This document shows positions 49,488 through 61,018 of a stretch of DNA of 64,000 nucleotides, piece after piece. How positions within the stretch are numbered: the first letter of the stretch is position 1; each line of letters begins with the position of its first letter. The notes under the pieces are model-generated. The model searched no databases and had not been told where the DNA came from. It was given only the letters and a program-made list of their open reading frames with translations. The stretch comes from Streptomyces coacervatus (lineage in GTDB: Bacteria; Actinomycetota; Actinomycetes; Streptomycetales; Streptomycetaceae). The stretch covers positions 1 through 64,000 of the forward strand of contig NZ_JARHTP010000001.1 in the NCBI RefSeq assembly GCF_029223485.1, in the 5' to 3' direction. Both the position numbers and the translations under genes were made by a program.

Positions 49488-51053
49488 TCACTGCTTGCGC
49501 AGCGGAATCGACACGTACGACGGGTCGTTCGCGGGCGAGGAGAAGGTCAGCTGAGCGCCGGACGGGTTGTGCTCGATGTAGAGCGGGTCGACCGTGTCGA
49601 CGACCAGGGCGAGCCGGTGCCCTGCCGGGACGTCGTAGGCCGTGGAGAACAGATCCAGGTCGAGACCGAACGGCTTTCCGGGCGTGCGCCCGTGGAAGGT
49701 GTACGGCGCGTTGCTGACCAGCTTGCCGAGGCCGAGCGGCCCCACGTCGTAGAGATAGGCGACGAGGGTGCCGCTCTCCTTGGTCGGGGTGACTGTGGTG
49801 TGCAACTCGGCCGTACCGCGGATCTGTTGGGTGGTGTCGTACTTCTCCGACTGCCATACGGCGGCCCAGCGGCGGGGGAGCAGGGGGATCCAGGCCATCG
49901 GGGGAATCTTGGCCACCTGGTCGAGGATGCTGGACAGGAAGACGATGCCGCCGTCCGCCCCGGAGTCGACGTTGGTGTGGATCGTGGTCGTGCCGGCGAG
50001 GTCGATCTTCCGGCTGGTCGCGGCGAGCGACTTCCAGTCCGGATAGCCCTCGTAGCCGCCCGTGGAACGGGACTTGAGCTGGACCGGCTCCTCGCGGTTG
50101 ATGCCGTTGTCCTCGCCCTTGAGGTAGTGGTCGAACCAGCGCTCGGTGTCGGTCCATACGTCGTTGGGCAGTCCGAACAGCCCGGTCAGCTCGGCGGTCG
50201 CGTGGTCGCCGGGGCGGAACTCCAGCCGCTTGGGGCCGGTCAGCTTCTCGTAGAAGTCCGCGTACTGATTGGGCGGGAAGATCGTGTCACCCCAGGCGTT
50301 GGCCATCATGACCGCGGCGCCGTTCTTGTTCAGTTGGTCCACGTATGTAGCGGCCGAACGTTTCTTCCCCCAATCGATCATCTCCTGTTCCTTGGAGAGG
50401 TTGGAGGCGTAGAAGTTGTCGAAGATCTCCCGGATTTCGGGGCTCTGACGGCCGGTGACCAGGCTCGCACCGTCCAGCAGGGCCGCCGCCTGGACGTGCT
50501 GGGTGCGGCCGGAGTAGATCGAGTCGATCAGGTCGGCCCAGCCGCTGAGGGAGGCGACCGCCTTGATGCGCTGGTCGTGCGCGGCGGCGAGCAGGCTTAT
50601 GCCCGCGCCGTACGAGACGCCCGCCATGCCGATGTGCTTCGAGTCCGCCGGGGTGTTGGCGAGTGCCCAGTCGATGACCTTGGATGCGTCGGCTATGTCC
50701 GGTGGGCCGGCCACTTCTATCTCGCCGCCCGACTGCCAGAAGCCCCGCACGTTGTAACTGACCACGACATAGCCCGAGTCGGCGAGTTTCTGGGCCTGGG
50801 CCAGATACTCGACCTGTGGCAGGCCCCAGCTCGTGGGGAGTACGAGCAGCGGGTAGCGGTGTGTGCCGTCGGCGCCCGCGGGCGTGATGACGTTCGCCTT
50901 GAGGACGGTGCCGCCGTCGCCTGTGATGTCCACGAAGCGGACGGCGTCCGCCGCCTGTGCGGTGGGGGCCAGCCCGAGGGCGCTACCGGCGATCAGAGTC
51001 GCGGAGACGGCGCCCACGGCGGTCGTACGCAGGGCCTTGCGATGGTGTCCCAC
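49488..51053 (-). CDS. Secreted CocE/NonD-family (S15) hydrolase
   Basis: The 521-residue precursor has a signal peptide (about 1-34, ending PTAQAA). The alpha/beta hydrolase domain has nucleophile GMAGVSYGAG and later Asp and His in NAWGDTIFPP and FRPGDHATAE. A C-terminal jelly-roll typical of X-Pro dipeptidyl-peptidase/CocE enzymes follows. These cleave esters or dipeptides outside the cell. GTTAC/GTAAC inverted repeats lie upstream. Confidence 0.85.
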   Translation of the reverse strand: MGHHRKALRTTAVGAVSATLIAGSALGLAPTAQAADAVRFVDITGDGGTVLKANVITPAGADGTHRYPLLVLPTSWGLPQVEYLAQAQKLADSGYVVVSYNVRGFWQSGGEIEVAGPPDIADASKVIDWALANTPADSKHIGMAGVSYGAGISLLAAAHDQRIKAVASLSGWADLIDSIYSGRTQHVQAAALLDGASLVTGRQSPEIREIFDNFYASNLSKEQEMIDWGKKRSAATYVDQLNKNGAAVMMANAWGDTIFPPNQYADFYEKLTGPKRLEFRPGDHATAELTGLFGLPNDVWTDTERWFDHYLKGEDNGINREEPVQLKSRSTGGYEGYPDWKSLAATSRKIDLAGTTTIHTNVDSGADGGIVFLSSILDQVAKIPPMAWIPLLPRRWAAVWQSEKYDTTQQIRGTAELHTTVTPTKESGTLVAYLYDVGPLGLGKLVSNAPYTFHGRTPGKPFGLDLDLFSTAYDVPAGHRLALVVDTVDPLYIEHNPSGAQLTFSSPANDPSYVSIPLRKQ

Positions 51054-51107
51054 GGGTCACTCCTCACTTGTGTCAGTGCAAAGTGACCAGACGGTAACCT
51101 CACCCCC

Positions 51108-51147
51108 TTACCGGAAGTAACCCGTCGGTAAGTTACGTGGGAGTAAC
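51108..51147. promoter_or_regulatory. Inverted-repeat operators upstream of the CocE-like gene
   Basis: TTAC-CGGAA-GTAA (51108-51120) and GTTAC-GTGGGA-GTAAC (51132-51147) lie 55-95 bases before the hydrolase start, in AT-rich sequence. Their form resembles sites of TetR regulators of lipid or ester metabolism, but no such regulator gene is adjacent. Confidence 0.5.
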
Positions 51148-51169
51148 GATTGTTGGCGTGTGAATGAAT

Positions 51170-51928
51170 TCAGGAGGAGCGGTGCGAGTTGCGGGGAGTT
51201 GCAGCCGCCGGCAGCTCCGTCTGTGCCGCCCGCGTCACGTCCGCGACCAGCTCGACGACGTCCGGGCCGTACGCCTGCGAGTTGACGACCTTCAGCAGCA
51301 GGACGAAGGAGCTGTTGCCGTGCTTGCGGGCCAGGCGTTCGTGGTTGCGGGCGAGGTAGCGGGTGGCGGCCTGGTTGGTGATGGCGGTCTGGCCGCAGAA
51401 GAGGAAGACCGGGCGGGCGTTCGGGCTCTGGTCCACCGTCAGCCGGGCCAGCAGCGCGTATTCCTCCTTGCCGGGCTGAACGCGATAGCGCTCGGTGCCG
51501 ACCTGGAAGGCGCCCCGGTCCGGGCTCGGTTCGGCGTCCACGTTCACCCGCACACCGGGCAGCAGGGAGGACAGGTGCGCCGCCATACGGCGGTTGGACG
51601 CCGGGCCGCCCACGCAGAACTCGGTGCGCTCGCCGAAGCCCTGCCGGGCCGCATCGTGCGGGAGGATCTGCGCATGGGCGTTGCAGTCCTTGATCAGTGC
51701 GGCGAGCTCGAGGAGCGCGAACACGTCGTAGCGCATCACCGACAGTTCGGGGCCGCCGGCGCCGCGGTTCACCACCAGCAGTGACTCGGCGTTGTCGGGC
51801 AGTCCGAAGAATGCCTGCTTGCGGCGGAGCCTTCGCTTCCACAGATATGTCCGGGCCAGCCAGCCCAGCGTGGCACTGATGCCGGCCGCCACCACGCCCA
51901 GGACGATATTGCGCACGTCGTCATTCAT
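51170..51928 (-). CDS. Membrane-anchored hypothetical protein
   Basis: The 252-residue protein has one N-terminal membrane segment (about residues 5-24: IVLGVVAAGISATLGWLART), a basic stretch and a cytosolic alpha/beta domain (LLVVNRGAGGPELSVMRYDVFALLELAALIKDC.., RPVFLFCGQTAITNQAATRYLARNHERLARKHG). I cannot assign a family. The start at 51928 (MNDDVRN) was chosen because upstream codons do not look coding. It is divergent from the gamma-glutamyltransferase gene. Confidence 0.7.
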   Translation of the reverse strand: MNDDVRNIVLGVVAAGISATLGWLARTYLWKRRLRRKQAFFGLPDNAESLLVVNRGAGGPELSVMRYDVFALLELAALIKDCNAHAQILPHDAARQGFGERTEFCVGGPASNRRMAAHLSSLLPGVRVNVDAEPSPDRGAFQVGTERYRVQPGKEEYALLARLTVDQSPNARPVFLFCGQTAITNQAATRYLARNHERLARKHGNSSFVLLLKVVNSQAYGPDVVELVADVTRAAQTELPAAATPRNSHRSS

Positions 51929-52033
51929 GGGCGCGCATGCTAGCGGGCCAACGCAAACCCGTGTTCGAGACGGTCCTGACGAGGACATGTCCTTGGATTA
52001 AGCTGCGCGAACGGTCCCTCACTGGAGGTGCGG

Positions 52034-53848
52034 ATGCGTCGCCCTGTCGCACGGAAACTGTCGGTCCTGGCGGTCTCGGCCGCCATGGTGTCGGTGGGGG
52101 CGGCGGCGCCACCCGCCGCAACAACGAGCGGCACCCCGGCGAAAGTTCCGGTCGCCGTCGGCTACGGCGGAGCCGTCGCGAGCGTCGACGCGGACGCCTC
52201 CGCCGCCGGCATCGAGGTCCTGAAGAAGGGCGGCAACGCGGTCGACGCGGCCGTCGCCACCGCGGCCGCTCTCGGCGTCACCGAGCCCTACTCCTCCGGT
52301 GTCGGCGGAGGCGGCTACTTCGTCTACTACGACGCCAAGTCCCGTACGGTGCACACGATCGACGGCCGCGAGACCGCGCCGCTGACCGCCGACTCCAACC
52401 TCTTCGTGGAGAACGGCAAACCCCTTGCATTCGCCGACGCCGTCAGCAGCGGCCTGAGCGTCGGCACGCCGGGCACACCGGCCACCTGGCAGACGGCGCT
52501 CGACAACTGGGGCAGCAGAAGACTCGGCACGGTGCTGAAGCCCGCCGAGCGGATCGCCCGCGACGGCTTCACCGTCGACGACACCTTCCGCACGCAGACC
52601 GCCTCGAACGAGACCCGGTTCCGCTACTTCCCGGACACGGCCAAGCTGTTCCTGCCGGGTGGACAGCTCCCGGTGGTCGGCTCCACCTTCAAGAACCCCG
52701 ATCTCGCCCGCACCTACGAGGAGTTGGGCAGGAAGGGCGTCGGCGCGATCTACGACGGCGATCTCGGCGACGACATCGTCCGCACCGTGAACACCCCGCC
52801 CGTCGACCCGGGTTCGGGCTGGAACGCCCGCCCGGGCAAGCTGTCCGACAAGGACCTCGCGGCCTACCGCGCCAAGCTCCAGGCGCCCACCAAGACCTCG
52901 TACCGCGGGCTCGGCGTCTACTCCATCGCGCCCTCCTCGTCCGGTGGCACGACCGTCGGCGAAGCCCTCAACATCCTTGAGAAGACGGACCTTTCCAAGG
53001 CGAGCGAGGTCCAGTACCTGCACCACTACATCGAGGCCAGCCGGATCGCGTTCGCGGACCGCGGGCGCTGGGTCGGCGACCCCGCCTTCGAGGACGTACC
53101 GACGAAGGAACTGCTCTCGCAGAAGTACGCCGACTCGCGGGCGTGCCTGATCAAGGACGACGCGGTCCTCACCAGCCCGGTGGCGCCCGGCGACCCGCGC
53201 AACCCGGCCGCCTGCTCCTCCGGCGGAACGGCGGCCCCGACGACGTACGAGGGCGAGAACACCACGCACCTCACCGTCGCCGACAAGTGGGGCAACGTCG
53301 TCTCCTACACGCTCACCATCGAGCAGACCGGCGGCAGCGCGATCACCGTGCCCGGCCGCGGGTTCATCCTCAACAACGAGCTGACGGACTTCTCCTTCAC
53401 CCCGGCCAACCCGGCCGTGCACGACCCGAACCTGCCGGGGCCGGGCAAGCGGCCGCGGTCGTCGATCTCGCCGACGATTGTCCTTGACAAGCACAACAGG
53501 CCGGTGGTGGCGCTGGGTTCGCCGGGTGGGGCCACAATCATCACCACCGTGCTTCAGGTACTGACCGAGTTCCTGGACCGGGGGCAGCCGCTTGTCGACG
53601 CGATCGCGGCGCCGCGCGCCAGCCAGCGGAACGCTGCGCAGACCGAGCTGGAGCCTGCGCTGTACAACGACACGAGTGCGGGGGGTCTGCGAGCTCAGCT
53701 CGAGGCCATCGGGCATTCGTTCAAGCTGAACCCTGAGATCGGGGCGGCTACGGGTGTGCAGCGGTTGCCTGGTGGGAAGTGGCTGGCAGCCGCTGAGACT
53801 GTGCGGCGTGGTGGTGGGTCGGCGCAAGTGGTCCAGCCGGCGCCGTAG
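52034..53848 (+). CDS. ggt: Gamma-glutamyltransferase precursor
   Basis: The 604-residue precursor has a signal-like N-terminus (about 1-30) and the full family layout: GGNAVDAAVATAAALGVTEPYSSGVGGGGYFV early on, and NTTHLTVADKWGNVVSYT. The Thr that follows the Asn there becomes the N-terminal nucleophile after self-cleavage. SPGG contributes to the oxyanion hole. The enzyme cleaves glutathione and gamma-glutamyl compounds outside the membrane. GGAGG precedes ATG 52034; a GTG two codons earlier is possible. Confidence 0.9.
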   Translation: MRRPVARKLSVLAVSAAMVSVGAAAPPAATTSGTPAKVPVAVGYGGAVASVDADASAAGIEVLKKGGNAVDAAVATAAALGVTEPYSSGVGGGGYFVYYDAKSRTVHTIDGRETAPLTADSNLFVENGKPLAFADAVSSGLSVGTPGTPATWQTALDNWGSRRLGTVLKPAERIARDGFTVDDTFRTQTASNETRFRYFPDTAKLFLPGGQLPVVGSTFKNPDLARTYEELGRKGVGAIYDGDLGDDIVRTVNTPPVDPGSGWNARPGKLSDKDLAAYRAKLQAPTKTSYRGLGVYSIAPSSSGGTTVGEALNILEKTDLSKASEVQYLHHYIEASRIAFADRGRWVGDPAFEDVPTKELLSQKYADSRACLIKDDAVLTSPVAPGDPRNPAACSSGGTAAPTTYEGENTTHLTVADKWGNVVSYTLTIEQTGGSAITVPGRGFILNNELTDFSFTPANPAVHDPNLPGPGKRPRSSISPTIVLDKHNRPVVALGSPGGATIITTVLQVLTEFLDRGQPLVDAIAAPRASQRNAAQTELEPALYNDTSAGGLRAQLEAIGHSFKLNPEIGAATGVQRLPGGKWLAAAETVRRGGGSAQVVQPAP

Positions 53849-53867
53849 TCGTCTGCGGGTGCGTGGG

Positions 53868-53894
53868 GGCTGGTCGCGCAGTTCCCCGCGCCCC
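53868..53894 (-). repeat. Streptomyces intergenic repeat, inverted copy 2
   Basis: An exact inverted copy of 35594-35620, followed by CCCC-TATC-GGGG. It lies between the convergent ggt and clpC-like genes and probably helps terminate both. Confidence 0.75.
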
Positions 53895-53920
53895 TATCGG
53901 GGCGGTGCAGCCCAGCCCGG

Positions 53921-56458
<2,538 letters not shown>

Positions 56459-56740
56459 GGCTTTCCGTTCCGGCGTCCCGACGGGCGGCCCGGGACGCGC
56501 TCGCTGATCGACGTGCCGGCCCGTCGGGTGCCCCCACAGAGCCGGGTCACACCACCTTCGCACGACCACCGGAAGGGGGCACGTCCAGGACACCGGGGGC
56601 GGCAGCAACGTGGCACAGGACGCCATGAGGCGGCGCAGCGGAACCCTCACCCGCCGGGCGGAGTCGCAGCTCACCGAGGGAGTGCGCCCGCGGGTAGCGG
56701 TGCCCGACGCACGCGGCCGAGGCCGGGAGTCCGCCCGCCG

Positions 56741-57541
56741 TCAGCCGGCCCGCCGTGCTCTCCCGGGCGGCTGCTCCCGCTCGGTGAGGACCCGCGGCCC
56801 GGCGTCCGTGATCGCCACCGTGTGCTCCACGTGGGCCGCGCGCGAGCCGTCGTTCGTGCGCAGGGTCCAGCCGTCCGCCGCCGCGTGGTAGTCGTCCCGG
56901 CCGCTCATGATGAGCATGGGCTCGATGGCGAGGGCCATGCCGTGGCGCAGGGGGAGGCCACGCCCCGGACGGCCCTCGTTCGGCACCCCGGGGTCCTCGT
57001 GCATATGGCGCCCGATGCCATGTCCGCCGAAGCCGTCCGGGATGCCGTAGCCCGCCCCGCGGCACACCGAGCCGATCGCGTGCGCGATGTCGCCGATGCG
57101 GTTGCCGACCACCGCCGCCTCGATGGCCGCTGCCAGCGCACGCTCCGCCGTCTCGATGAGCCGCACGTCCGCCGGGCGCGGCTCGCCCACGATGAAGCTG
57201 GTCGCCGAGTCGCCGACCCAGCCGCCCAGTTCGGCGCCGCAGTCGACGGAGACCAGGTCGCCGTCGCGCAGCCGGTAACCGGTCGGGATGCCGTGCACGA
57301 TCGCGTCGTTCACCGAGGTGCAGATGACGGCCGGGAAGGGGACCGGGGCGAAGGAGGGGCGATAGCCGAGGAAGGGCGAGCCCGCGGCCGCCTCCCGCAG
57401 CACCCCGCGCGCCACCTCGTCCAGCTCCAGCAGGGAGACGCCCACGTCGGCAGCGTGTCGTACGGCCGTCAGGGCCCGCCCGACCACCTGCCCCGCCTCG
57501 TACATGGCGTCGATCGATGTGTCTGTCTTCAGCTCCACCAT
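56741..57541 (-). CDS. map: Type I methionine aminopeptidase
   Basis: The 266-residue protein has all five metal ligands: Asp in VSVDCGAE, Asp in VGDSATSF, His in GGHGIGRHMHEDP, Glu in AIEPML and Glu in HVEHTVAIT. It removes N-terminal Met from nascent proteins. Streptomycetes carry several map copies. This one stands divergent from a small HTH gene, with a palindrome between, and is therefore probably regulated rather than the housekeeping copy. Confidence 0.9.
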   Translation of the reverse strand: MVELKTDTSIDAMYEAGQVVGRALTAVRHAADVGVSLLELDEVARGVLREAAAGSPFLGYRPSFAPVPFPAVICTSVNDAIVHGIPTGYRLRDGDLVSVDCGAELGGWVGDSATSFIVGEPRPADVRLIETAERALAAAIEAAVVGNRIGDIAHAIGSVCRGAGYGIPDGFGGHGIGRHMHEDPGVPNEGRPGRGLPLRHGMALAIEPMLIMSGRDDYHAAADGWTLRTNDGSRAAHVEHTVAITDAGPRVLTEREQPPGRARRAG

Positions 57542-57551
57542 GCCAATTACT

Positions 57552-57561
57552 ATACCGGTAT
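57552..57561. promoter_or_regulatory. Operator between map and HTH gene
   Basis: ATACCGGTAT is a perfect 10-bp palindrome in the 32-bp divergent gap. The wider CTATACCGGTATTAG is nearly symmetric. Any bound protein would cover both starts, so the small HTH protein probably represses both genes. Confidence 0.65.
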
Positions 57562-57573
57562 TAGAATGACGGC

Positions 57574-57834
57574 ATGGTACGCACCCCTCTCACCCCCGAA
57601 GAGCGCGAACGCGGCGAGCGGCTCGGGCGACTGCTCCGCGAGGCCCGCGGCGGACGGAGCATGACGGACGTCGCGGCGGACGCCGGCATCTCCGCGGAGA
57701 CCCTGCGGAAGATCGAGACGGGCCGCGCCCCGACGCCGGCCTTCTTCACGGTTGCCGCGCTGGCCCGCGCGCTCGGTCTGTCGATGGACGAACTCGCGGG
57801 GGCCTGTGCGCCGGTCGCTGCGCGAGCCGCGTGA
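57574..57834 (+). CDS. Small XRE-family HTH regulator
   Basis: An 86-residue protein that is essentially one XRE helix-turn-helix: RLGRLLREARGGRSMTDVAADAGISAETLRKIETGRAPTPAFFTVAALARALGLSMDELA. The map/HTH divergent pair with a central palindrome suggests autoregulation and control of map. Only 32 bases separate the two start codons. Confidence 0.85.
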   Translation: MVRTPLTPEERERGERLGRLLREARGGRSMTDVAADAGISAETLRKIETGRAPTPAFFTVAALARALGLSMDELAGACAPVAARAA

Positions 57835-57937
57835 TTCCGGCCACGCGCACGTCACGTTCCGGCAGGAAGGGCGTACTCTGCGTCCCGTCCGAAAACTTCT
57901 CGTAGCGCTCCCGTAACACGGCTCGTGTTGTCTAACG

Positions 57938-57955
57938 GACCGGAGTACTCCGGTC
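57938..57955. promoter_or_regulatory. 18-bp perfect palindrome in the leader of the large low-complexity protein gene
   Basis: GACCGGAGTACTCCGGTC lies just upstream of the ribosome-binding sequence (CAGGAG, 57960-57965). A second hairpin, AACACG-GCT-CGTGTT, lies at 57915-57929. They could form an RNA structure that gates translation, or an operator. Confidence 0.55.
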
Positions 57956-57971
57956 TGGCAGGAGTTGGGCG

Positions 57972-59996
57972 ATGGCGTTGGATCAACTCCCGGGCCGGGT
58001 ACGGGAGTTCGTGAACTACCTGAACGGCCTGCTGGCGCGCCTGGATCAGGGCGGCGGCTGGTGCGCGGTGTTCTGGCAGCGCGACCCCGACGGCATGCGA
58101 GCCTGTCTCGAGGGGCGTGAACTGCCGCCCTGGGACGTGCTGGAGTCGGTCCTGCAGGACCTGGCCGCGGAGTACGGCCCCGGTGCCGCGGCCCAGGAGA
58201 AGGAGCGGGCCCGCGGGCTGCACTCCGCCGCGCTCGCCGCGTACGACGCCCGGCCCGGCGGCCGGGAGGCCCTCGGGGACCGGCTCGACGTGATGCTCCG
58301 CGAGCAGCGCTACGCCGCCGAACGCCAGGCGGAACTGGGCCGGCTGCTCGCCTCCGCCACCACCCGGCAGGAGGCCGACGCCGTCCGCCTCGACCTCGCC
58401 TGGGCCCGCGACGACCACGAACGGGCCACCGCCCGCTGCGCCGAACTCCGTTCCCGGATGGCCGACTTGGACCACCGGTCGGCAGGCGGCCAGGCGGCGG
58501 CGATCCGCCGGGCGCGCATCGCGGAAGGCGCGGTCTACCGCATCGACAGGGAGTTCGCACCGGACGAGGCACCGTCGGCCGACACGGGCCCGGGCGCCCC
58601 GGAGGCCTACAACTCCGGCTTCCCGCAACAGCGCGGCACCTACGATCCCGGCGCCGCGGACGGGCGGCAGGCGCCGTACGAGACCGGTGCCTCAGGAGCG
58701 ACGCAGCAGATCCACTCGTACGGCCGTGGCCCTGCGGGGGCGGACCAAGGGCCGCGGGACTCCGGTCCTGTACCGGCGCGCCCTGGCTTTCACGAGGCGG
58801 CCGCCACGGGTGGGGCGCAGCCGGTGGACTCGTATGGCCATGGTCCGGCGGGGGTGCGCAGCGGCTCGTACACGCCCGAGCCGTCGGCCGCGCAGCGCGG
58901 CTCTCACGAGGCGGCCGCCCCGGGTGGGGCGCAGCCGGTGGACTCGTACGGCCGTGGTCCTGCGGGTTTGCGGCCAGGGGCTCAGGACTCCGGTCCTGCG
59001 GGGGTGCGCAGCGGCTCGTACGCCCCCGAGCCGTCGGCCGCGCAGCGCGCCCCTTACGAGAGCGGTGCCCCCGGCACGTCACAGCACCGTGCCCCGTTCG
59101 AGGCGGCGCGCCCGGCCTCGTACGACGGCGGCTTTCCGAGCGCACCCCAGCAGCGCGACGCAGACGCCATGAATCCCGGGGGCGGCCCGGAATCCTCCGG
59201 CGCGCCGCAGCCCGTACGGGAACAGCCCGCTCCCGAACCCCCGGCCCCCGAACCGCCAACCTCCAAGCAGCGCAAGCGTCGTCGGGGCAGTGCCCGGTTC
59301 GCCGGTATGGCCGAGGAAGAGGCCGCGCCCGTCGCCGTGCCGCCGACCGCCGCACCCGTCCTGCCCGCTCCGGAAGCCACCGGCCGCAGTCCGCGGGGGG
59401 CGCGGTTCGCGGGGGCCGCCGAGGTGGCGGAGGGGCCGCAGCAGCCGACGGCCGAGCCGTTGGACACGGCGGGGCCGCGGGAGGTCGCCGGGACCGTGGA
59501 GAGGCTGGTGCGGCTGCGGGCCGAGGGGCACAGCGGCGAGGCGCATGCGCTGCTCGTCGAGGCCGCCTACTGGCCCGCCGCGCGTTTCCCGCTGCTCGCC
59601 GCCGGGCTGCAGCGCGCCGGGCTCGGCGCCGACTGGGCGACCCTGCTGTGGGAGGCCGCCTCGCTGCCCGCCGACCGGCTCGTGGCAGCGGCAGACGCCC
59701 TGGTCGCGGCCGGGCGCGGACCCGACGGTGAGCAGATCCTGCGGCAGGGCGTCGCACGGCCCGCCACCGAGATCGGACAGGCCGTACTGGGGCTGGCCGC
59801 CGAGGGGCGCCACCGAGAGGTGCGCGCGCTGCTCGACGCCTACGTCCGCGTCCGCACCCCCGAGGAGGCGGCCCGCAGCGCCGAGCCCGACCCGGGGACC
59901 CTCGTACCGCTCCTGGTGGAGGCCGCGAAAGGCGTCTCCGACGAGCGACACTGGGATCTGGTGCACGCCCTCCGGGTCGCCGGTTTCACCGCCTGA
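57972..59996 (+). CDS. Large streptomycete protein with repetitive middle
   Basis: The 674-residue protein has a conserved-looking helical N-terminus (about residues 1-190: LDQLPGRVREFVNYLNGLLARLDQGGGWCAVFWQRDPDGMRACLEGRELPPWDVLESVLQDL.., then a coiled-coil-like stretch). A disordered middle (190-460) follows, with 38-residue repeats such as AAAPGGAQPVDSYGRGPAG, and then a helical C-terminal domain (500-674, LLVEAAYWPAARFPLLAAGLQRAG..). No enzyme motif is visible. A scaffold role is possible. A palindromic leader precedes it. Confidence 0.72.
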   Translation: MALDQLPGRVREFVNYLNGLLARLDQGGGWCAVFWQRDPDGMRACLEGRELPPWDVLESVLQDLAAEYGPGAAAQEKERARGLHSAALAAYDARPGGREALGDRLDVMLREQRYAAERQAELGRLLASATTRQEADAVRLDLAWARDDHERATARCAELRSRMADLDHRSAGGQAAAIRRARIAEGAVYRIDREFAPDEAPSADTGPGAPEAYNSGFPQQRGTYDPGAADGRQAPYETGASGATQQIHSYGRGPAGADQGPRDSGPVPARPGFHEAAATGGAQPVDSYGHGPAGVRSGSYTPEPSAAQRGSHEAAAPGGAQPVDSYGRGPAGLRPGAQDSGPAGVRSGSYAPEPSAAQRAPYESGAPGTSQHRAPFEAARPASYDGGFPSAPQQRDADAMNPGGGPESSGAPQPVREQPAPEPPAPEPPTSKQRKRRRGSARFAGMAEEEAAPVAVPPTAAPVLPAPEATGRSPRGARFAGAAEVAEGPQQPTAEPLDTAGPREVAGTVERLVRLRAEGHSGEAHALLVEAAYWPAARFPLLAAGLQRAGLGADWATLLWEAASLPADRLVAAADALVAAGRGPDGEQILRQGVARPATEIGQAVLGLAAEGRHREVRALLDAYVRVRTPEEAARSAEPDPGTLVPLLVEAAKGVSDERHWDLVHALRVAGFTA

Positions 59997-60117
59997 CACA
60001 CCCCCGTCCCCCCTCCCGCCGGCCCCTCCGCTCCCCCACAGGAGTGCGAAACGTGATCGACTCCGCGGGTTAACGGCGATGGTCTTGGCAAGGCTCTCCC
60101 GGAGGCTTACGTTCATC

Positions 60118-60147
60118 CCTCTACGGCCTCATCTACGGGCGTAGAGG
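60118..60147. promoter_or_regulatory. Inverted repeat upstream of the pyrimidine-catabolism genes
   Basis: CCTCTACG (60118-60125) and CGTAGAGG (60140-60147) form a perfect 8-bp inverted repeat about 30 bases before the first ATG. It may be the operator of the PucR-type regulator encoded downstream. Confidence 0.5.
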
Positions 60148-60175
60148 CTCTGACGTCCCGCCGAAGGAGCAGCTC

Positions 60176-61018
60176 ATGGCCAACGTCGTACGTGCCGCTC
60201 TGGTCCAGGCCACCTGGACCGGCGACACCGAGTCCATGGTGGCGAAACACGAGGAGCACGCCCGCGAGGCGGCCCGCCAGGGTGCGAAGATCATCGGTTT
60301 TCAGGAGGTCTTCAACGCTCCCTACTTCTGTCAGGTCCAGGAACCCGAGCACTACCGCTGGGCCGAGCCGGTGCCGGACGGGCCGACCGTGAGTCGTATG
60401 CAAGAGCTCGCGCGCGAAACAGGCATGGTGATCGTCGTCCCGGTCTTCGAGGTCGAGCAGTCCGGCTTCTACTACAACACCGCGGCCGTGATCGACGCCG
60501 ACGGCACCTTCCTCGGCAAGTACCGCAAGCACCACATCCCGCAGGTCAAGGGCTTCTGGGAGAAGTACTACTTCAAGCCGGGCAATGTGGGGTGGCCGGT
60601 CTTCGACACCGCCGTGGGCAGGGTCGGGGTCTACATCTGCTACGACCGCCACTTCCCGGAGGGCTGGCGGCAACTCGGGCTCAACGGGGCCCAGTTGGTG
60701 TACAACCCGTCGGCCACCTCGCGCGGTCTGTCCGCCCATCTGTGGCAGCTGGAGCAGCCCGCCGCGGCCGTCGCCAACGAGTACTTCATCGCCGCGATCA
60801 ACCGGGTCGGCCAGGAGGAGTACGGCGACAACGACTTCTACGGGACCTCCTACTTCGTCGACCCGCGCGGCCAGTTCGTCGGCGAGCGGGCCAGCGACAA
60901 GACCGAGGAACTCGTCGTCCGCGACCTCGACTTCGACGTGATCGAGGAAGTGCGGCAGCAGTGGGCGTTCTACCGTGACCGACGACCCGACGCCTACGAA
61001 GGACTGGTGCAGCCGTGA
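60176..61018 (+). CDS. Nitrilase-superfamily hydrolase, beta-ureidopropionase-like
   Basis: The 280-residue protein has the nitrilase catalytic triad Glu44 (GFQEVF), Lys118 (YRKHHIP) and Cys155 (ICYDRHFPE). YICYDRHFPEGWRQLGLNGAQLVYNPSATS is typical of beta-ureidopropionase / N-carbamoyl-beta-alanine amidohydrolase. It would release beta-alanine, CO2 and ammonia in reductive pyrimidine breakdown. GAAGGAG precedes the ATG. The stop overlaps the aminotransferase GTG (GTGA). N-carbamoylputrescine amidase is an alternative. Confidence 0.87.
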   Translation: MANVVRAALVQATWTGDTESMVAKHEEHAREAARQGAKIIGFQEVFNAPYFCQVQEPEHYRWAEPVPDGPTVSRMQELARETGMVIVVPVFEVEQSGFYYNTAAVIDADGTFLGKYRKHHIPQVKGFWEKYYFKPGNVGWPVFDTAVGRVGVYICYDRHFPEGWRQLGLNGAQLVYNPSATSRGLSAHLWQLEQPAAAVANEYFIAAINRVGQEEYGDNDFYGTSYFVDPRGQFVGERASDKTEELVVRDLDFDVIEEVRQQWAFYRDRRPDAYEGLVQP

